64,000 nucleotides of DNA from Micromonospora cathayae (lineage in GTDB: Bacteria > Actinomycetota > Actinomycetes > Mycobacteriales > Micromonosporaceae). Of this stretch, positions 7,861 to 17,160 are shown in pieces. The notes beneath the pieces were generated by a model. That model saw only the letters and a program-made list of their open reading frames with translations. It searched no databases and was not told where the DNA came from. The first letter of the stretch is position 1. The number at the start of each line of letters is the position of its first letter. The translations under genes were made by a program, and so were the position numbers. The DNA lies in contig NZ_CP118615.1 of NCBI RefSeq assembly GCF_028993575.1, positions 6,601,001 through 6,665,000 on the forward strand, in the 5' to 3' direction.

Positions 7861-9012
7861 GTGAGCGCTCCCCCGGTCTACCTGGACGCGGCCACCGCCG
7901 CACCGCTGCACCCGGTCGCGCGGCAGGCGCTGTCGGCCGCCCTGGCGGACGGCTGGGCCGACCCCGGGCGGCTCTACAGCCAGGCCCGCCGGGCCCGCCA
8001 GCTCCTCGACGCGGCGCGCGCCGCCGCCGCCGAAACCCTCGGGGTACGCCCCGACGAGCTCTCCTTCACCGCGAACGGCACCACCGCGGCGCACGCGGCG
8101 GTGCTGGGCGGGCTGGCCGGGCGACGTCGGGCCGGGGCGACCCTGGTGCACTCGGCGATCGAACACTCGGCGGTGCTGCACGCCGCCGAGCGGCACGTCG
8201 CCGCCGGCGGGTCGGCGGTGTCCGTGCCGGTGGACCGGCTGGGACGGGTCGACCTGGCCGCCTGGTCGGACGCGGTACGCGCCCCCGGAGTGGCCTGGGC
8301 CGCCCTGATCGCCGCCAGCCACGAGGTGGGCACCGTCCAGCCGGTGGCCGAGGCCGCCGCCGCATGCGCCGCCGCCGGGGTACCGCTGGCCGTGGACGCC
8401 GCCCAGGTGGTCGGCCGGCTGCCGCTGCCCGGCGGCTGGTCGGTGCTGACCGCCAGCGCGCACAAGTGGGGTGGGCCGGCGGGCGTGGGGCTGCTGGTGG
8501 TCCGCAAGGGCACCCGCTGGGAGTCGCCGTGGCCGGCCGACGACCGCGAGTCGGGGCGTACCCCGGGGTCGTTGAACCTGCCGGCGGTGGTGGCGGCAGC
8601 GGCGAGCCTGCGCGCGGCGGCAGCCGACGCGGCGGCCGAGGCGGCCCGGCTCGCGCCGCTGGTGGACCGGATCCGGGCCCGGGTGGCCGCCGAGGTGCCG
8701 GACGTGGAGGTGGTCGGCGACCCGGCCGACCGGCTCCCCCATCTGGTCACCTTCTCCTGCCTGTACGCGGACGGCGAGGCGCTGCTGCACGCGCTGGACC
8801 GGCGCGGGTTCGCGGTGTCGTCCGGGTCCTCGTGCACGTCGTCGACGCTGCAGCCGTCACACGTGCTGGCGGCGATGGGGGTGCTGACGCACGGCAACAT
8901 CCGGGTCAGCCTGCACCGGGACACCACCGAGGCGGACGTCGAGCGTTTCCTGACCGAACTGCCGGGCATCGTCGCCGACCTGCGCGCCCAGGCCGGCGTG
9001 GTGGGCCTGTGA
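7861..9012 (+). CDS. Class V aminotransferase, cysteine desulfurase (NifS/IscS-like)
   Basis: PLP enzyme expected to strip sulfur from cysteine as a protein persulfide. The 383-residue product has the PLP lysine in SAHKWGG (Lys202), the His/Asp PLP contacts SHEVGT and VDAAQ, and the catalytic cysteine loop SSGSSCTSST (Cys325). The start GTG at 7861 lies seven bases after a TACGTT -10; a TTG three codons upstream overlaps that element. It overlaps the next gene, a TusA-like carrier, by four bases, so the persulfide acceptor is probably encoded next door. It is shorter than IscS and no iscU lies nearby, so a role in tRNA or cofactor thiolation fits as well as Fe-S assembly. Confidence 0.88.
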   Translation: MSAPPVYLDAATAAPLHPVARQALSAALADGWADPGRLYSQARRARQLLDAARAAAAETLGVRPDELSFTANGTTAAHAAVLGGLAGRRRAGATLVHSAIEHSAVLHAAERHVAAGGSAVSVPVDRLGRVDLAAWSDAVRAPGVAWAALIAASHEVGTVQPVAEAAAACAAAGVPLAVDAAQVVGRLPLPGGWSVLTASAHKWGGPAGVGLLVVRKGTRWESPWPADDRESGRTPGSLNLPAVVAAAASLRAAAADAAAEAARLAPLVDRIRARVAAEVPDVEVVGDPADRLPHLVTFSCLYADGEALLHALDRRGFAVSSGSSCTSSTLQPSHVLAAMGVLTHGNIRVSLHRDTTEADVERFLTELPGIVADLRAQAGVVGL

Positions 9013-9407
9013 CCGCCCCTGAGACAGCCGGCCCGCAGGCTGACGCCCCGCAGGCTGGCGGCCCGGGCACCGGGCCGCAGGCGGCCAGGCCGGGCCGGGA
9101 CGCGGACACCTCCCCGCGAGCGGCCAGGTCGGGTCGGGCCACGGGCTCCGGCCCACGGGCGGACAACCCGGGCCGGGACCCGGACACCGGACCGGTCGCG
9201 GTGCTGGACTGTCTCGGGCAGCGCTGCCCACTGCCGGTGATCGCGCTGGCCCGACGGCTGCCGGAGTTGCCGGTCGGCGCGCTGGTCCGGGTGCTCGCCG
9301 ACGATCCGGCGGCGGCGGTCGACATCCCGGCCTGGTGCCGGATGCGCGGCCAGGAGTTCGTCGGCCCGGTCGACGGCCCCGGCTACGACGTCCGCCGCAC
9401 CCACTGA
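9009..9407 (+). CDS. TusA/SirA-family sulfur carrier with low-complexity N-terminus
   Basis: Small sulfur-relay protein. The C-terminal 70 residues form a TusA domain with the signature DCLGQRCPLPVIALARRL; the CPxP cysteine is residue 73 if translation begins at the GTG at 9009. That GTG overlaps the desulfurase stop (GTGA), which argues for coupled translation and a desulfurase-to-carrier hand-off. The first 60 residues are repeats rich in Gly, Pro, Ala, Gln and Arg, unlike classical 80-residue TusA, so an internal start at the GTG just before the CxxxxCPxP core (about 9201) is also possible. No tusBCDE genes are present. Confidence 0.82.
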   Translation: MTAPETAGPQADAPQAGGPGTGPQAARPGRDADTSPRAARSGRATGSGPRADNPGRDPDTGPVAVLDCLGQRCPLPVIALARRLPELPVGALVRVLADDPAAAVDIPAWCRMRGQEFVGPVDGPGYDVRRTH

Positions 9408-9527
9408 CCGCCCCGCCCTCCCCCGGCCCCTCCCGCGCCTCCTGCCGGCCCCGGCCCCTACCGCCCCCGGCCCGTCGCGCACCGCCACCTGCCGACCCTT
9501 GCCGCGCTCGTGGCACGACCGCCGCAC

Positions 9528-9576
9528 AGATCTTGGACAGTTACCGTCGAGTTTGGACGGTAACCGTCCAAGATCT
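9528..9576. terminator. Long bidirectional hairpin between convergent genes
   Basis: Arms 9528-9548 and 9556-9576 pair over 21 bases with one mismatch (A opposite C) around loop GAGTTTG. It sits between the TusA-like gene (+) and the 99-residue orphan gene (-), so it can terminate both. The outer arms read AGATCTTGGAC / GTCCAAGATCT. Confidence 0.75.
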
Positions 9577-9582
9577 CGCCGA

Positions 9583-9882
9583 TCAGTCCGTCGGGTGAGT
9601 CGCGGCGTCGAGCCAGATCAGCCGGAGTCGGCGACCGACCCGACCGAAGACGCGGACGGCGCTGTCGGCGCTCGGGAACCGGCCGGTGTAGGCGTGGCCG
9701 TCGCCGCAGAGCAGGACGCCGTCCGGGAACGCCATGCCCCAGGCGAAGACGGCACCGTCGACCCGGTCGCCGTACTCCTCGCAGATAGCGAAGCGGCGAG
9801 GCGCGTACTCGGTGACAAGGTCGACCAGCATCTGGTGGAACTCCTCGGGTGTGCCCAGTGCCGGTGGGGTGCGGTTCGACAT
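9583..9882 (-). CDS. Conserved-looking hypothetical protein, 99 residues
   Basis: I do not recognise this protein. It has no signal peptide or membrane segment; it holds three short hydrophobic strands (RRFAICEEY, GAVFAWGMAFPDGVLLCGD, LRLIWLDAA) consistent with a small alpha/beta fold, and two cysteines. Start is taken as the second ATG (9880-9882), seven bases after GGAGG; the ATG two codons upstream is only one base from it. It is divergent from the XRE regulator, sharing a 110-base gap with a 14-base perfect palindrome, so it may be a target of that regulator. The product is acidic and probably cytoplasmic. Confidence 0.65.
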   Translation of the reverse strand: MSNRTPPALGTPEEFHQMLVDLVTEYAPRRFAICEEYGDRVDGAVFAWGMAFPDGVLLCGDGHAYTGRFPSADSAVRVFGRVGRRLRLIWLDAATHPTD

Positions 9883-9908
9883 GCCCATTCCTCCGTCCGT
9901 TCGGAATC

Positions 9909-9922
9909 GCTATACGTATAGC
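9909..9922. promoter_or_regulatory. Perfect 14-bp palindrome in divergent promoter region
   Basis: GCTATACGTATAGC is an exact palindrome, embedding TATACG-like -10 material on both strands, between the orphan gene (-) and the XRE regulator (+). It is a plausible operator for the adjacent XRE protein. Confidence 0.5.
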
Positions 9923-9992
9923 TGACGCACTTGCGTAACGGAAGGCTCACGGAGAGGATGTGCCGACAGGTGCACGACGAGGAGGTACGACC

Positions 9993-10841
9993 ATGGGTCC
10001 ACGCAACGACCCGTCCGCGTTGCGGTGGCTGATCGGTGCCGAACTGGCCCGGTACCGACGCGAAGTGCCGATGTCATTGAGCGAGCTGGCCGCCGCCACC
10101 GGCATCGGCAAGCCGAAACTCGGCCACATGGAGAGCGGGCGCTACCAGCAGTTCCCCGAGGACGTGGCGGCGGTCCTGCACGCCTGCGGCGCCGACCAGC
10201 CAGCCGTCGACCGGCTCACCTCGCTGCTCGGCCGGGCCGACGCCAAGACCTGGTGGGCACCCTGGGCGAACGTCGTACCGGACTGGTTCCGCACCTATGT
10301 CGGCCTCGAAGGGCTGGCCGACACCGCGTTCGTCTTCGAGTCGATGGTGATCCCCGGCCTGTTGCAGACCGAGGAGTACGCGCAGGCGCTCACCCTGGGC
10401 ACCGGTTTCGTCCGCCCGGACCACGCCGAGCGGTTCGTCTCGTTCCGGCAGACCCGGGCCCGGCGGCTCACCGACGACGAGCCGTTGACCCTGCACGCGG
10501 TGATCGGGGAAGCGGCCCTGCGGCTGCGGGTCAACGGCGACGAGACCCGTCGTGCCCAGCTCCGCCACCTCGCCGCCATGGCCGAGCTGCCGCACGTCAC
10601 GGTGCAGGTGCTCCGGCCGGAGGACGGGCCGCACGCCGCAGGCGCGATCGGCAAGTTTGTGCTGCTGGACTTCCCGCACGTCCGGTCGATCGCCTACACC
10701 GAGGTGCTCGACGGCGCGATGTACGTGCAGGACCCGGACGGGGTGCGGACATATACGATGGTCGCTGACAACCTGCGCCAGGTCGCTCTCTCACCCGCCG
10801 CGTCGCACGCGTTGATCACGGAGCTGGCCGGTGCCCGATAA
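9993..10841 (+). CDS. XRE-family regulator with DUF5753 domain
   Basis: DNA-binding regulator of the very common actinobacterial class with an N-terminal helix-turn-helix (about residues 15-70; SLSELAAATGIGKPKLGHMESGR cut here to its core) and a C-terminal DUF5753 domain (about 100-275). The DUF5753 hallmarks are visible: FESMVIPGLLQTEEYA, RQTRARRL and the beta-rich AIGKFVLLDFP. The 282-residue length is typical. ATG at 9993 has GAGGAGG about eight bases upstream. The next gene encodes the usual DUF397 partner 14 bases downstream. In Streptomyces such pairs (for example WhiJ-type) influence development; the targets here are unknown. Confidence 0.92.
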   Translation: MGPRNDPSALRWLIGAELARYRREVPMSLSELAAATGIGKPKLGHMESGRYQQFPEDVAAVLHACGADQPAVDRLTSLLGRADAKTWWAPWANVVPDWFRTYVGLEGLADTAFVFESMVIPGLLQTEEYAQALTLGTGFVRPDHAERFVSFRQTRARRLTDDEPLTLHAVIGEAALRLRVNGDETRRAQLRHLAAMAELPHVTVQVLRPEDGPHAAGAIGKFVLLDFPHVRSIAYTEVLDGAMYVQDPDGVRTYTMVADNLRQVALSPAASHALITELAGAR

Positions 10842-10855
10842 CCCTGGAGGCAGCC

Positions 10856-11053
10856 GTGTCCACCCCTGACCTGTCCCGCGCCCGTTGGTTCACCAGCAGC
10901 CGGAGCACCAACAACGGCGACTGCGTGGAGTGCGCGCTGCTGCCCGACCTGGTCGCCGTACGCGACAGCAAGGACCCGGCCGGCCCGGTGTTGACGTTCA
11001 CCGACGCGCAGTGGTCCGCCTTCGTCACCGCCCCACCCCGCCCCACCCCCTGA
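10856..11053 (+). CDS. DUF397 small protein, partner of the XRE/DUF5753 regulator
   Basis: A 65-residue DUF397 protein, recognised from the signature W..SSRS..NGDCVECA followed by AVRDSKDP and a terminal WSAFV. It follows the DUF5753 regulator by 14 bases with a TGGAGG ribosome site in that gap, so the two are one operon. These small proteins are thought to bind or antagonise the paired regulator (WhiJ-type systems); the mechanism is not shown by the sequence. The Pro-rich tail ends just before a dispersed palindromic repeat. Confidence 0.9.
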   Translation: MSTPDLSRARWFTSSRSTNNGDCVECALLPDLVAVRDSKDPAGPVLTFTDAQWSAFVTAPPRPTP

Positions 11054-11099
11054 CCCCCGTCCAACCGACCCCCCGCCCAACGCGCCCCCTGACCAGCGC

Positions 11100-11160
11100 G
11101 TTGACCATGAAGTTGTTGTCACCTCACCCGGCGTGTCGGGACAACAACTTCATGATCAAC
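11100..11160. repeat. Dispersed palindromic repeat, copy A
   Basis: Arms 11100-11120 and 11140-11160 pair over 21 bases with one mismatch; the arm reads GTTGACCATGAAGTTGTTGT plus C. The 19-base centre includes CGGCGTGTCGG. It lies between the convergent DUF397 gene and adenosine kinase gene. Copies B (34701-34769) and C (57221-57281) share arms and centre; C is in the opposite orientation. It may act as a bidirectional terminator. Confidence 0.9.
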
Positions 11161-11202
11161 AGGGAAGCCCGGAGGGCTGGGGTAAGGCCGGGGAGGGGAT
11201 GG

Positions 11203-12413
<1,211 letters not shown>

Positions 12414-12433
12414 GAAGACCGGGCTGGGACGGC

Positions 12434-12802
12434 TCAGCTGAACGAGTCGCCGCAGGCGCAGGAGCTACCCGCGTTCGGGTTGTCGATGGTGAAGCCCTGG
12501 GCGTCGATCCGGTCGGCGAAGTCGATGGTCGCCCCGGCCAGGTAGGGCGCGCTCATCCGGTCGACGACGACCTCGACACCACCGAAGTCGCTGACGACGT
12601 CACCGTCGAGCGAACGCTCGTCGAAGAAGAGCTGGTACCGCAGGCCGGAGCAGCCGCCCGGCTGCACCGCGACCCGGAGCCGCAGGTCGTCGCGGCCCTC
12701 CTGCTCGATCAGGGCCTTGACCTTCTGCGCCGCGACGTCGGTGAGGACGACGGACGTGGGGGCCTTGGCCTCGGTCGAGTCGGTCTGCGCTGGCGTGGTC
12801 AC
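12434..12802 (-). CDS. erpA: ErpA/HesB-type A-type Fe-S carrier
   Basis: A-type iron-sulfur carrier that accepts clusters from assembly scaffolds and delivers them to apoproteins. The 122-residue product shows the three conserved cysteines, one in VAVQPGGCSGLRYQLFF and two in NPNAGSSCACGDSF at the end. The start GTG (12800-12802) is eight bases after GGGAG; the much longer open frame upstream is a GC artefact. LipA, NadA and the Rieske protein in this window are possible clients. A TACAAT -10 lies about 90 bases upstream. Adenosine kinase follows it on the same strand beyond a terminator. Confidence 0.94.
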   Translation of the reverse strand: MTTPAQTDSTEAKAPTSVVLTDVAAQKVKALIEQEGRDDLRLRVAVQPGGCSGLRYQLFFDERSLDGDVVSDFGGVEVVVDRMSAPYLAGATIDFADRIDAQGFTIDNPNAGSSCACGDSFS

Positions 12803-12888
12803 GTGGAATTCTCCCTGCGCGCGTCGGTGTGGTCGTCTCTGGCCAACTCCTCGCCGGTCCAGTTGATTCCCACTGTGGTCCAGAACCG

Positions 12889-12894
12889 ATTGTA
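12889..12894 (-). promoter_or_regulatory. Candidate -10 of erpA
   Basis: TACAAT on the minus strand, giving a leader of roughly 80 bases to the erpA GTG. It is the best -10 match in the gap. Confidence 0.5.
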
Positions 12895-12899
12895 GGCCG

Positions 12900-13075
12900 C
12901 TGCGGCGGGACCGACCCGGCCGGCGGCCGGACCGACCCCGCCGGAGGCCGGGAGGCCGGGCCGAGCACCGGAAGACCGAACCCGACCGCCGGCAGGCCGG
13001 GCCGACCGCCGGGAGACCGCGCCCGACCGCCGGGAGGCCGGGCCGAGCACGGAGAGACCGGGCCAGCGGTCCGGG
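12900..13075. repeat. Degenerate GGAGGCCGGGCCGA-like tandem repeats
   Basis: The gap between erpA and the glycerate kinase stop is built largely from variants of GACCGCCGGGAGGCCGGGCC repeated about six times with GAGCAC linkers. It encodes nothing convincing on either strand. Confidence 0.6.
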
Positions 13076-13083
13076 GACGCGGG

Positions 13084-14220
13084 TCAGCGGCTCCACTGGC
13101 GGGCCAGGCGGGCGCCCAGCGCGCGCAGTCCCTCCGCCGGGCGGGTCATCGCCGCCTCCAGCCCGCCGTGTTCCTCGCCACCGTAGTGCTCGACCAGGCT
13201 GTACGCGTCGGTCACGCCGGCCGAGGCGGCCTCCCGCCGGCCGGTGCTGACCCGACCGGCCAGCACCACGCACGGCACGCCCCGGTCCCGGGCCGCGCCG
13301 GCCACCCCGGCGACGACCTTGCCGCGCAGCGACTGGTGGTCGAAGGAGCCCTCCCCGGTGATCACCAGGTCGGCGGTGTCGAGCGCGGCGTCCAGCCCGA
13401 TCGCCCGGGTGACCAGGCCGATCCCGGACTCGCACCGGCCGCCGAGGGCGAGGATCGCCGCGCCGAGGCCGCCGGCCGCGCCGCCGCCGGGCAGCGCGGC
13501 CAGGTCGGGCGGGCAGCCCGGCAGGTCCTTGACGAGTACGCCGGCGAAGCGCTCCAGGGCGGCGTCGAGCAGCAGCACGTCCGCCCGGCTGGCGCCCTTC
13601 TGCGGGCCGTACACGTTGCTGGCCCCGTGCAGGCCGAGCAGCGGGTTGTCCACGTCGGTGGCGGCGACCAGCACCGCGTCGCGCAGTCGGGGCGTACCGT
13701 CCAGGCCGGCGACGGCGGCCAGCGCGGCTCCCCCGTACGGCAGGGCGCGGCCGGCCTCGTCCAGCGGGGTCGCGCCGAGCGCGGCGAGCATCCCGGCGCC
13801 GGCGTCGTTGGTGCCGGAACCGCCCAGTCCGACCACCACCGTGCGCGCCCCGCTCTCCACGGCGGCGGTGACCAGCAGCCCCAGCCCGTACGAGGTGGTG
13901 GTCTTCGGGTCCCGCTCGGTGGCGTCGAGCAGGTGCAGCCCGCACGCCTGGGCGCTCTCCAGGTAGGCGGTCCCGTCGGCGGTGAGCAGGATCTCCCCGG
14001 CGGCGGGCCGGCCGAGCGGGTCGACGGTCGGTACCGGCACCCGCCGGCCGCCGAGCGCGTCGGCGAGGACGGCCACGAACCCTGGCCCGCCGTCGGCCAG
14101 GGGACGGATGAGGAGTTCGTCACCGTCGGCGACCTCGCGCCAGCCGGCGGCGACCGCGTGGGCCACCTCCTGGGCTGGGAGGGTACCGGCGAACTTGTCC
14201 GGACAGAGGAGCACACGCAT
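13084..14220 (-). CDS. Glycerate kinase
   Basis: Glycerate kinase of the GarK/GlxK type (class II fold, unrelated to PfkB kinases), phosphorylating D-glycerate. The 378-residue product begins MRVLLCPDKFAGTL, the family's diagnostic N-terminus (PDKFKGSL in E. coli), followed by RPLADGGPGF, GLGGSGTNDAGAGMLAALG and VITGEGSFDHQSLRGK near the C-terminal third. Length is standard. The ATG at 14218-14220 is preceded at seven bases by CACACT, possibly a weak leaderless -10. It is divergent from nadA across 68 bases. M. tuberculosis Rv2205c occupies the same relative place. Confidence 0.93.
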   Translation of the reverse strand: MRVLLCPDKFAGTLPAQEVAHAVAAGWREVADGDELLIRPLADGGPGFVAVLADALGGRRVPVPTVDPLGRPAAGEILLTADGTAYLESAQACGLHLLDATERDPKTTTSYGLGLLVTAAVESGARTVVVGLGGSGTNDAGAGMLAALGATPLDEAGRALPYGGAALAAVAGLDGTPRLRDAVLVAATDVDNPLLGLHGASNVYGPQKGASRADVLLLDAALERFAGVLVKDLPGCPPDLAALPGGGAAGGLGAAILALGGRCESGIGLVTRAIGLDAALDTADLVITGEGSFDHQSLRGKVVAGVAGAARDRGVPCVVLAGRVSTGRREAASAGVTDAYSLVEHYGGEEHGGLEAAMTRPAEGLRALGARLARQWSR

Positions 14221-14288
14221 GCCCAGCAGTGTGCCAGCCCACATCGGGGAAAGCGGTGTCCTGGTCAGCTTGTGGGACCATGGGGGGC

Positions 14289-15464
14289 GTGACTTCGACC
14301 TGGGTGGAACCCTCGAACACCGCGACGGCGCTGCTGCTGCTCGGCCGGGGCAGCGATCCTGCCACCGAGCGTGGCGTGGAGTGTCCGGGTGACCTGCCGG
14401 CCCCGAGCGACCCGGATCTGGTGGCCCGCGCGGCGGCGGCCAAGGCGGCGCTGGGCGACAGGGTGTTCGTGCTGGGGCACCACTACCAGCGCGACGAGGT
14501 GATCCAGTTCGCCGACGTGACCGGCGACTCGTTCAAGCTGGCCCGGGAAGCGGCGGCCCGCCCGGACGCGGAGTACATCGTCTTCTGCGGTGTGCACTTC
14601 ATGGCCGAGAGCGCGGACATCCTCACCTCGGACGCGCAGCGGGTGATCCTGCCCGACCTGGCCGCCGGCTGCTCGATGGCCGACATGGCGGTGTTGTCGC
14701 AGGTCGAGACCGCCTGGGACGTGCTGACCGAGCTGGGCGTGGCCGCCGGCACCGTCCCGGTGACGTACATGAACTCCTCGGCCGACATCAAGGGCTTCGT
14801 CGGCCGTAACGGCGGGGTGGTCTGCACCTCGTCCAACGCCAAGCGGGCCCTGGACTGGGCGTACGAGCAGGGCGAGCGGGTGCTCTTCCTGCCCGACCAG
14901 CACCTCGGCCGGAACACGGCCGTGCTGGAGCTGGGCTTCGCGCTGGACGACTGCGTGCTCTACGACCCGCACAAGCCGAACGGCGGGCTCACCCCGGAGC
15001 AGCTGCGCGACGCGAAGATGATCCTGTGGCGCGGGCACTGCTCGGTGCACGGCCGGTTCACCCTGGACAGCGTCAACGACGTGCGGGACCGTGTCCCCGG
15101 GGTGAACGTGCTGGTGCATCCGGAGTGCCGGCACGAGGTGGTCGTCGCCGCCGACCAGGTCGGCTCCACCGAGTACATCATCAAGACCATCGAGGCGGCC
15201 CCGGCCGGGTCGGCCTGGGCGGTCGGCACCGAGCTGAACCTGGTCCGCCGGCTGGCGCTGGCCCACCCGGACAAGCAGATCATGTTCCTCGACAAGGCGG
15301 TCTGCTACTGCTCCACGATGAACCGGATCGACCTGCCGCACCTGGTCTGGGCGCTGGAGGAACTGGTCGCCGGCCGAGTGGTGAACCAGATCACGGTCGA
15401 TGCGGACACCGCCCACCACGCCCGGGTGGCGCTGGACCAGATGCTGGCCCTGCCCGGGGCCTGA
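14289..15464 (+). CDS. nadA: Quinolinate synthase NadA
   Basis: [4Fe-4S] enzyme that condenses iminoaspartate with dihydroxyacetone phosphate to quinolinate in NAD synthesis. The 391-residue product has the substrate motif GHHYQRDEVIQFAD, cysteines of the cluster in FCGVHFMAE, and later HPEC and CYCSTMN, the third-ligand region. Start is taken as the GTG of VTSTWVEPS; the ATG three codons earlier (14280) is possible. Codon use is the local high-GC type. The usual partners nadB and nadC are not present here, so the gene is separated from its pathway. It sits between glycerate kinase and murA. Confidence 0.93.
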   Translation: MTSTWVEPSNTATALLLLGRGSDPATERGVECPGDLPAPSDPDLVARAAAAKAALGDRVFVLGHHYQRDEVIQFADVTGDSFKLAREAAARPDAEYIVFCGVHFMAESADILTSDAQRVILPDLAAGCSMADMAVLSQVETAWDVLTELGVAAGTVPVTYMNSSADIKGFVGRNGGVVCTSSNAKRALDWAYEQGERVLFLPDQHLGRNTAVLELGFALDDCVLYDPHKPNGGLTPEQLRDAKMILWRGHCSVHGRFTLDSVNDVRDRVPGVNVLVHPECRHEVVVAADQVGSTEYIIKTIEAAPAGSAWAVGTELNLVRRLALAHPDKQIMFLDKAVCYCSTMNRIDLPHLVWALEELVAGRVVNQITVDADTAHHARVALDQMLALPGA

Positions 15465-15570
15465 CCACCTGCCGGTACTCACGGTGACCGATGGGGTACT
15501 GATACGTGCCCCGATCACCCTTTCATGACATCCGATCCGGTCTGCCCGGGTCGGATTCGTCACCGAGGGC

Positions 15571-15576
15571 TATGCT
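15571..15576 (+). promoter_or_regulatory. Candidate -10 of murA
   Basis: TATGCT in the 224-base gap between nadA and murA, giving a leader of about 105 bases. No clear -35 was found. Confidence 0.35.
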
Positions 15577-15688
15577 GCCGGAGCGACGACTGATCGTGCC
15601 GTCTGGCAACGGCCGCAGTCCGGGTAGCGACGAGTCGCCGGCCCCCTCAATCACCCCACACGGCAGCACCGACGCGCTGGAGGTTGCG

Positions 15689-17044
15689 TTGACCAACGAC
15701 GTCCTGGTCGTACACGGAGGATCTCCGCTGCAAGGGCGGATCCGCGTGCGCGGCGCGAAGAACCTGGTCTCCAAGGCGATGGTCGCCGCCCTGCTCGGCG
15801 ACAGCCCGAGCCGGCTCTTCGACGTTCCGAAGATCCGGGACGTCGAGGTGGTCCGCGGGCTGCTCGGCCTGCACGGCGTGAAGGTCAGCGACGGCCAGGA
15901 GAACGGCGAACTCGTCTTCGACCCGGCGAACGTGGAGAGCGCCAGCACCGACCAGATCAACGTGCACGCCGGTTCCAGCCGGATCCCGATCCTGTTCTGC
16001 GGGCCGCTGCTGCACCGGCTCGGCCACGCGTTCATCCCGGACCTGGGTGGCTGCCACATCGGTCCCCGGCCGATCGACTTCCACCTCCAGGCGCTGCGCG
16101 AGTTCGGCGCCACGGTCGACAAGACCCCGGAGGGGCTGCACCTGTCCGCGCCGAACGGGCTGCACGGCACCAAGTTCGCGCTGCCGTACCCGAGCGTGGG
16201 CGCGACCGAGCAGGTGCTGCTGACCGCGGTGATGGCCGAGGGCGTCACCGAGCTGCGCAACGCGGCCGTCGAGCCGGAGATCATCGACCTGATCTGTGTG
16301 CTCCAGAAGATGGGCGCGATCATCAAGGTGCACACCGACCGGGTGATCGAGATCCAGGGCGTGCCGAAGCTGCACGGCTACACGCACCGGCCCATCCCGG
16401 ACCGGATCGAGGCGGCCAGCTGGGCGGCGGCGGCCCTGGCCACCCGGGGGCACGTCGAGGTGCTCGGTGCGCAGCAGGCCGACATGATGACCTTCCTGAA
16501 CGTGTTCCGGTCGGTCGGCGGCGAGTACGAGGTCACCGACACCCGGCCGCCGCGCCTGGGTGACGCCGGCCAGGAGGGCGGCATCCGGTTCTGGCACCCG
16601 GGCGGCGAACTGCACGCCACCGCGCTGGAGACCGACGTGCACCCCGGTTTCATGACCGACTGGCAGCAGCCGCTGGTGGTCGCGTTGACCCAGGCCCGGG
16701 GCCTGTCGATCGTCCACGAGACGGTCTACGAGCAGCGGCTCGGCTACACCGAGGCGCTCAACTCGATGGGCGCGAACATCCAGGTCTACCGGGACTGCCT
16801 GGGCGGTACCCCGTGCCGGTTCGGCCGGCGGAACTTCAAGCACTCCGCGGTGATCGCCGGCCCGAGCAAGCTGCACGCCGCCGACCTGGTCATCCCGGAC
16901 CTGCGCGCCGGGTTCAGCCACCTGATCGCGGCGCTCGCCGCCGAGGGCACCTCCCGGGTGTACGGCGTCGACCTGATCAACCGGGGTTACGAGGACTTCG
17001 AGGCGAAGCTCGCCGACCTGGGCGCGCACGTCGAGCGTCCCTGA
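15689..17044 (+). CDS. murA: UDP-N-acetylglucosamine 1-carboxyvinyltransferase (MurA)
   Basis: First committed step of peptidoglycan precursor synthesis: transfer of enolpyruvate from PEP to UDP-GlcNAc. The 451-residue product has the Lys-Asn pair in RGAKNLVSKA, the active-site Cys122 in LGGCHIGPRPIDFH and the terminal IPDLRAGFSHLIAALAAEG loop. Cys at the catalytic site predicts fosfomycin sensitivity, in contrast to the Asp form of mycobacteria. Start is the TTG at 15689, five bases after GGAGG; the frame is open about 60 codons upstream but without supporting sequence. A hairpin terminator follows at 17161-17192. The protein is slightly longer than E. coli MurA. Confidence 0.93.
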   Translation: MTNDVLVVHGGSPLQGRIRVRGAKNLVSKAMVAALLGDSPSRLFDVPKIRDVEVVRGLLGLHGVKVSDGQENGELVFDPANVESASTDQINVHAGSSRIPILFCGPLLHRLGHAFIPDLGGCHIGPRPIDFHLQALREFGATVDKTPEGLHLSAPNGLHGTKFALPYPSVGATEQVLLTAVMAEGVTELRNAAVEPEIIDLICVLQKMGAIIKVHTDRVIEIQGVPKLHGYTHRPIPDRIEAASWAAAALATRGHVEVLGAQQADMMTFLNVFRSVGGEYEVTDTRPPRLGDAGQEGGIRFWHPGGELHATALETDVHPGFMTDWQQPLVVALTQARGLSIVHETVYEQRLGYTEALNSMGANIQVYRDCLGGTPCRFGRRNFKHSAVIAGPSKLHAADLVIPDLRAGFSHLIAALAAEGTSRVYGVDLINRGYEDFEAKLADLGAHVERP

Positions 17045-17160
17045 AGGCGGAGGGCGGAAGGATGACGACGGACGGCGCGGGCACCCCTGACGCCGCACGC
17101 CGAGCGTCCCTGACGCCCGTCCGGTCACGCCCGTCGGCGTAACCTGGCTCACCCCGTACG

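Noticed and set aside
12803..13945. Upstream extension of erpA in an open frame
   Set aside because: It runs antisense or out of frame through repeats and glycerate kinase; the GTG at 12802 with its ribosome site gives the normal 122-residue protein.
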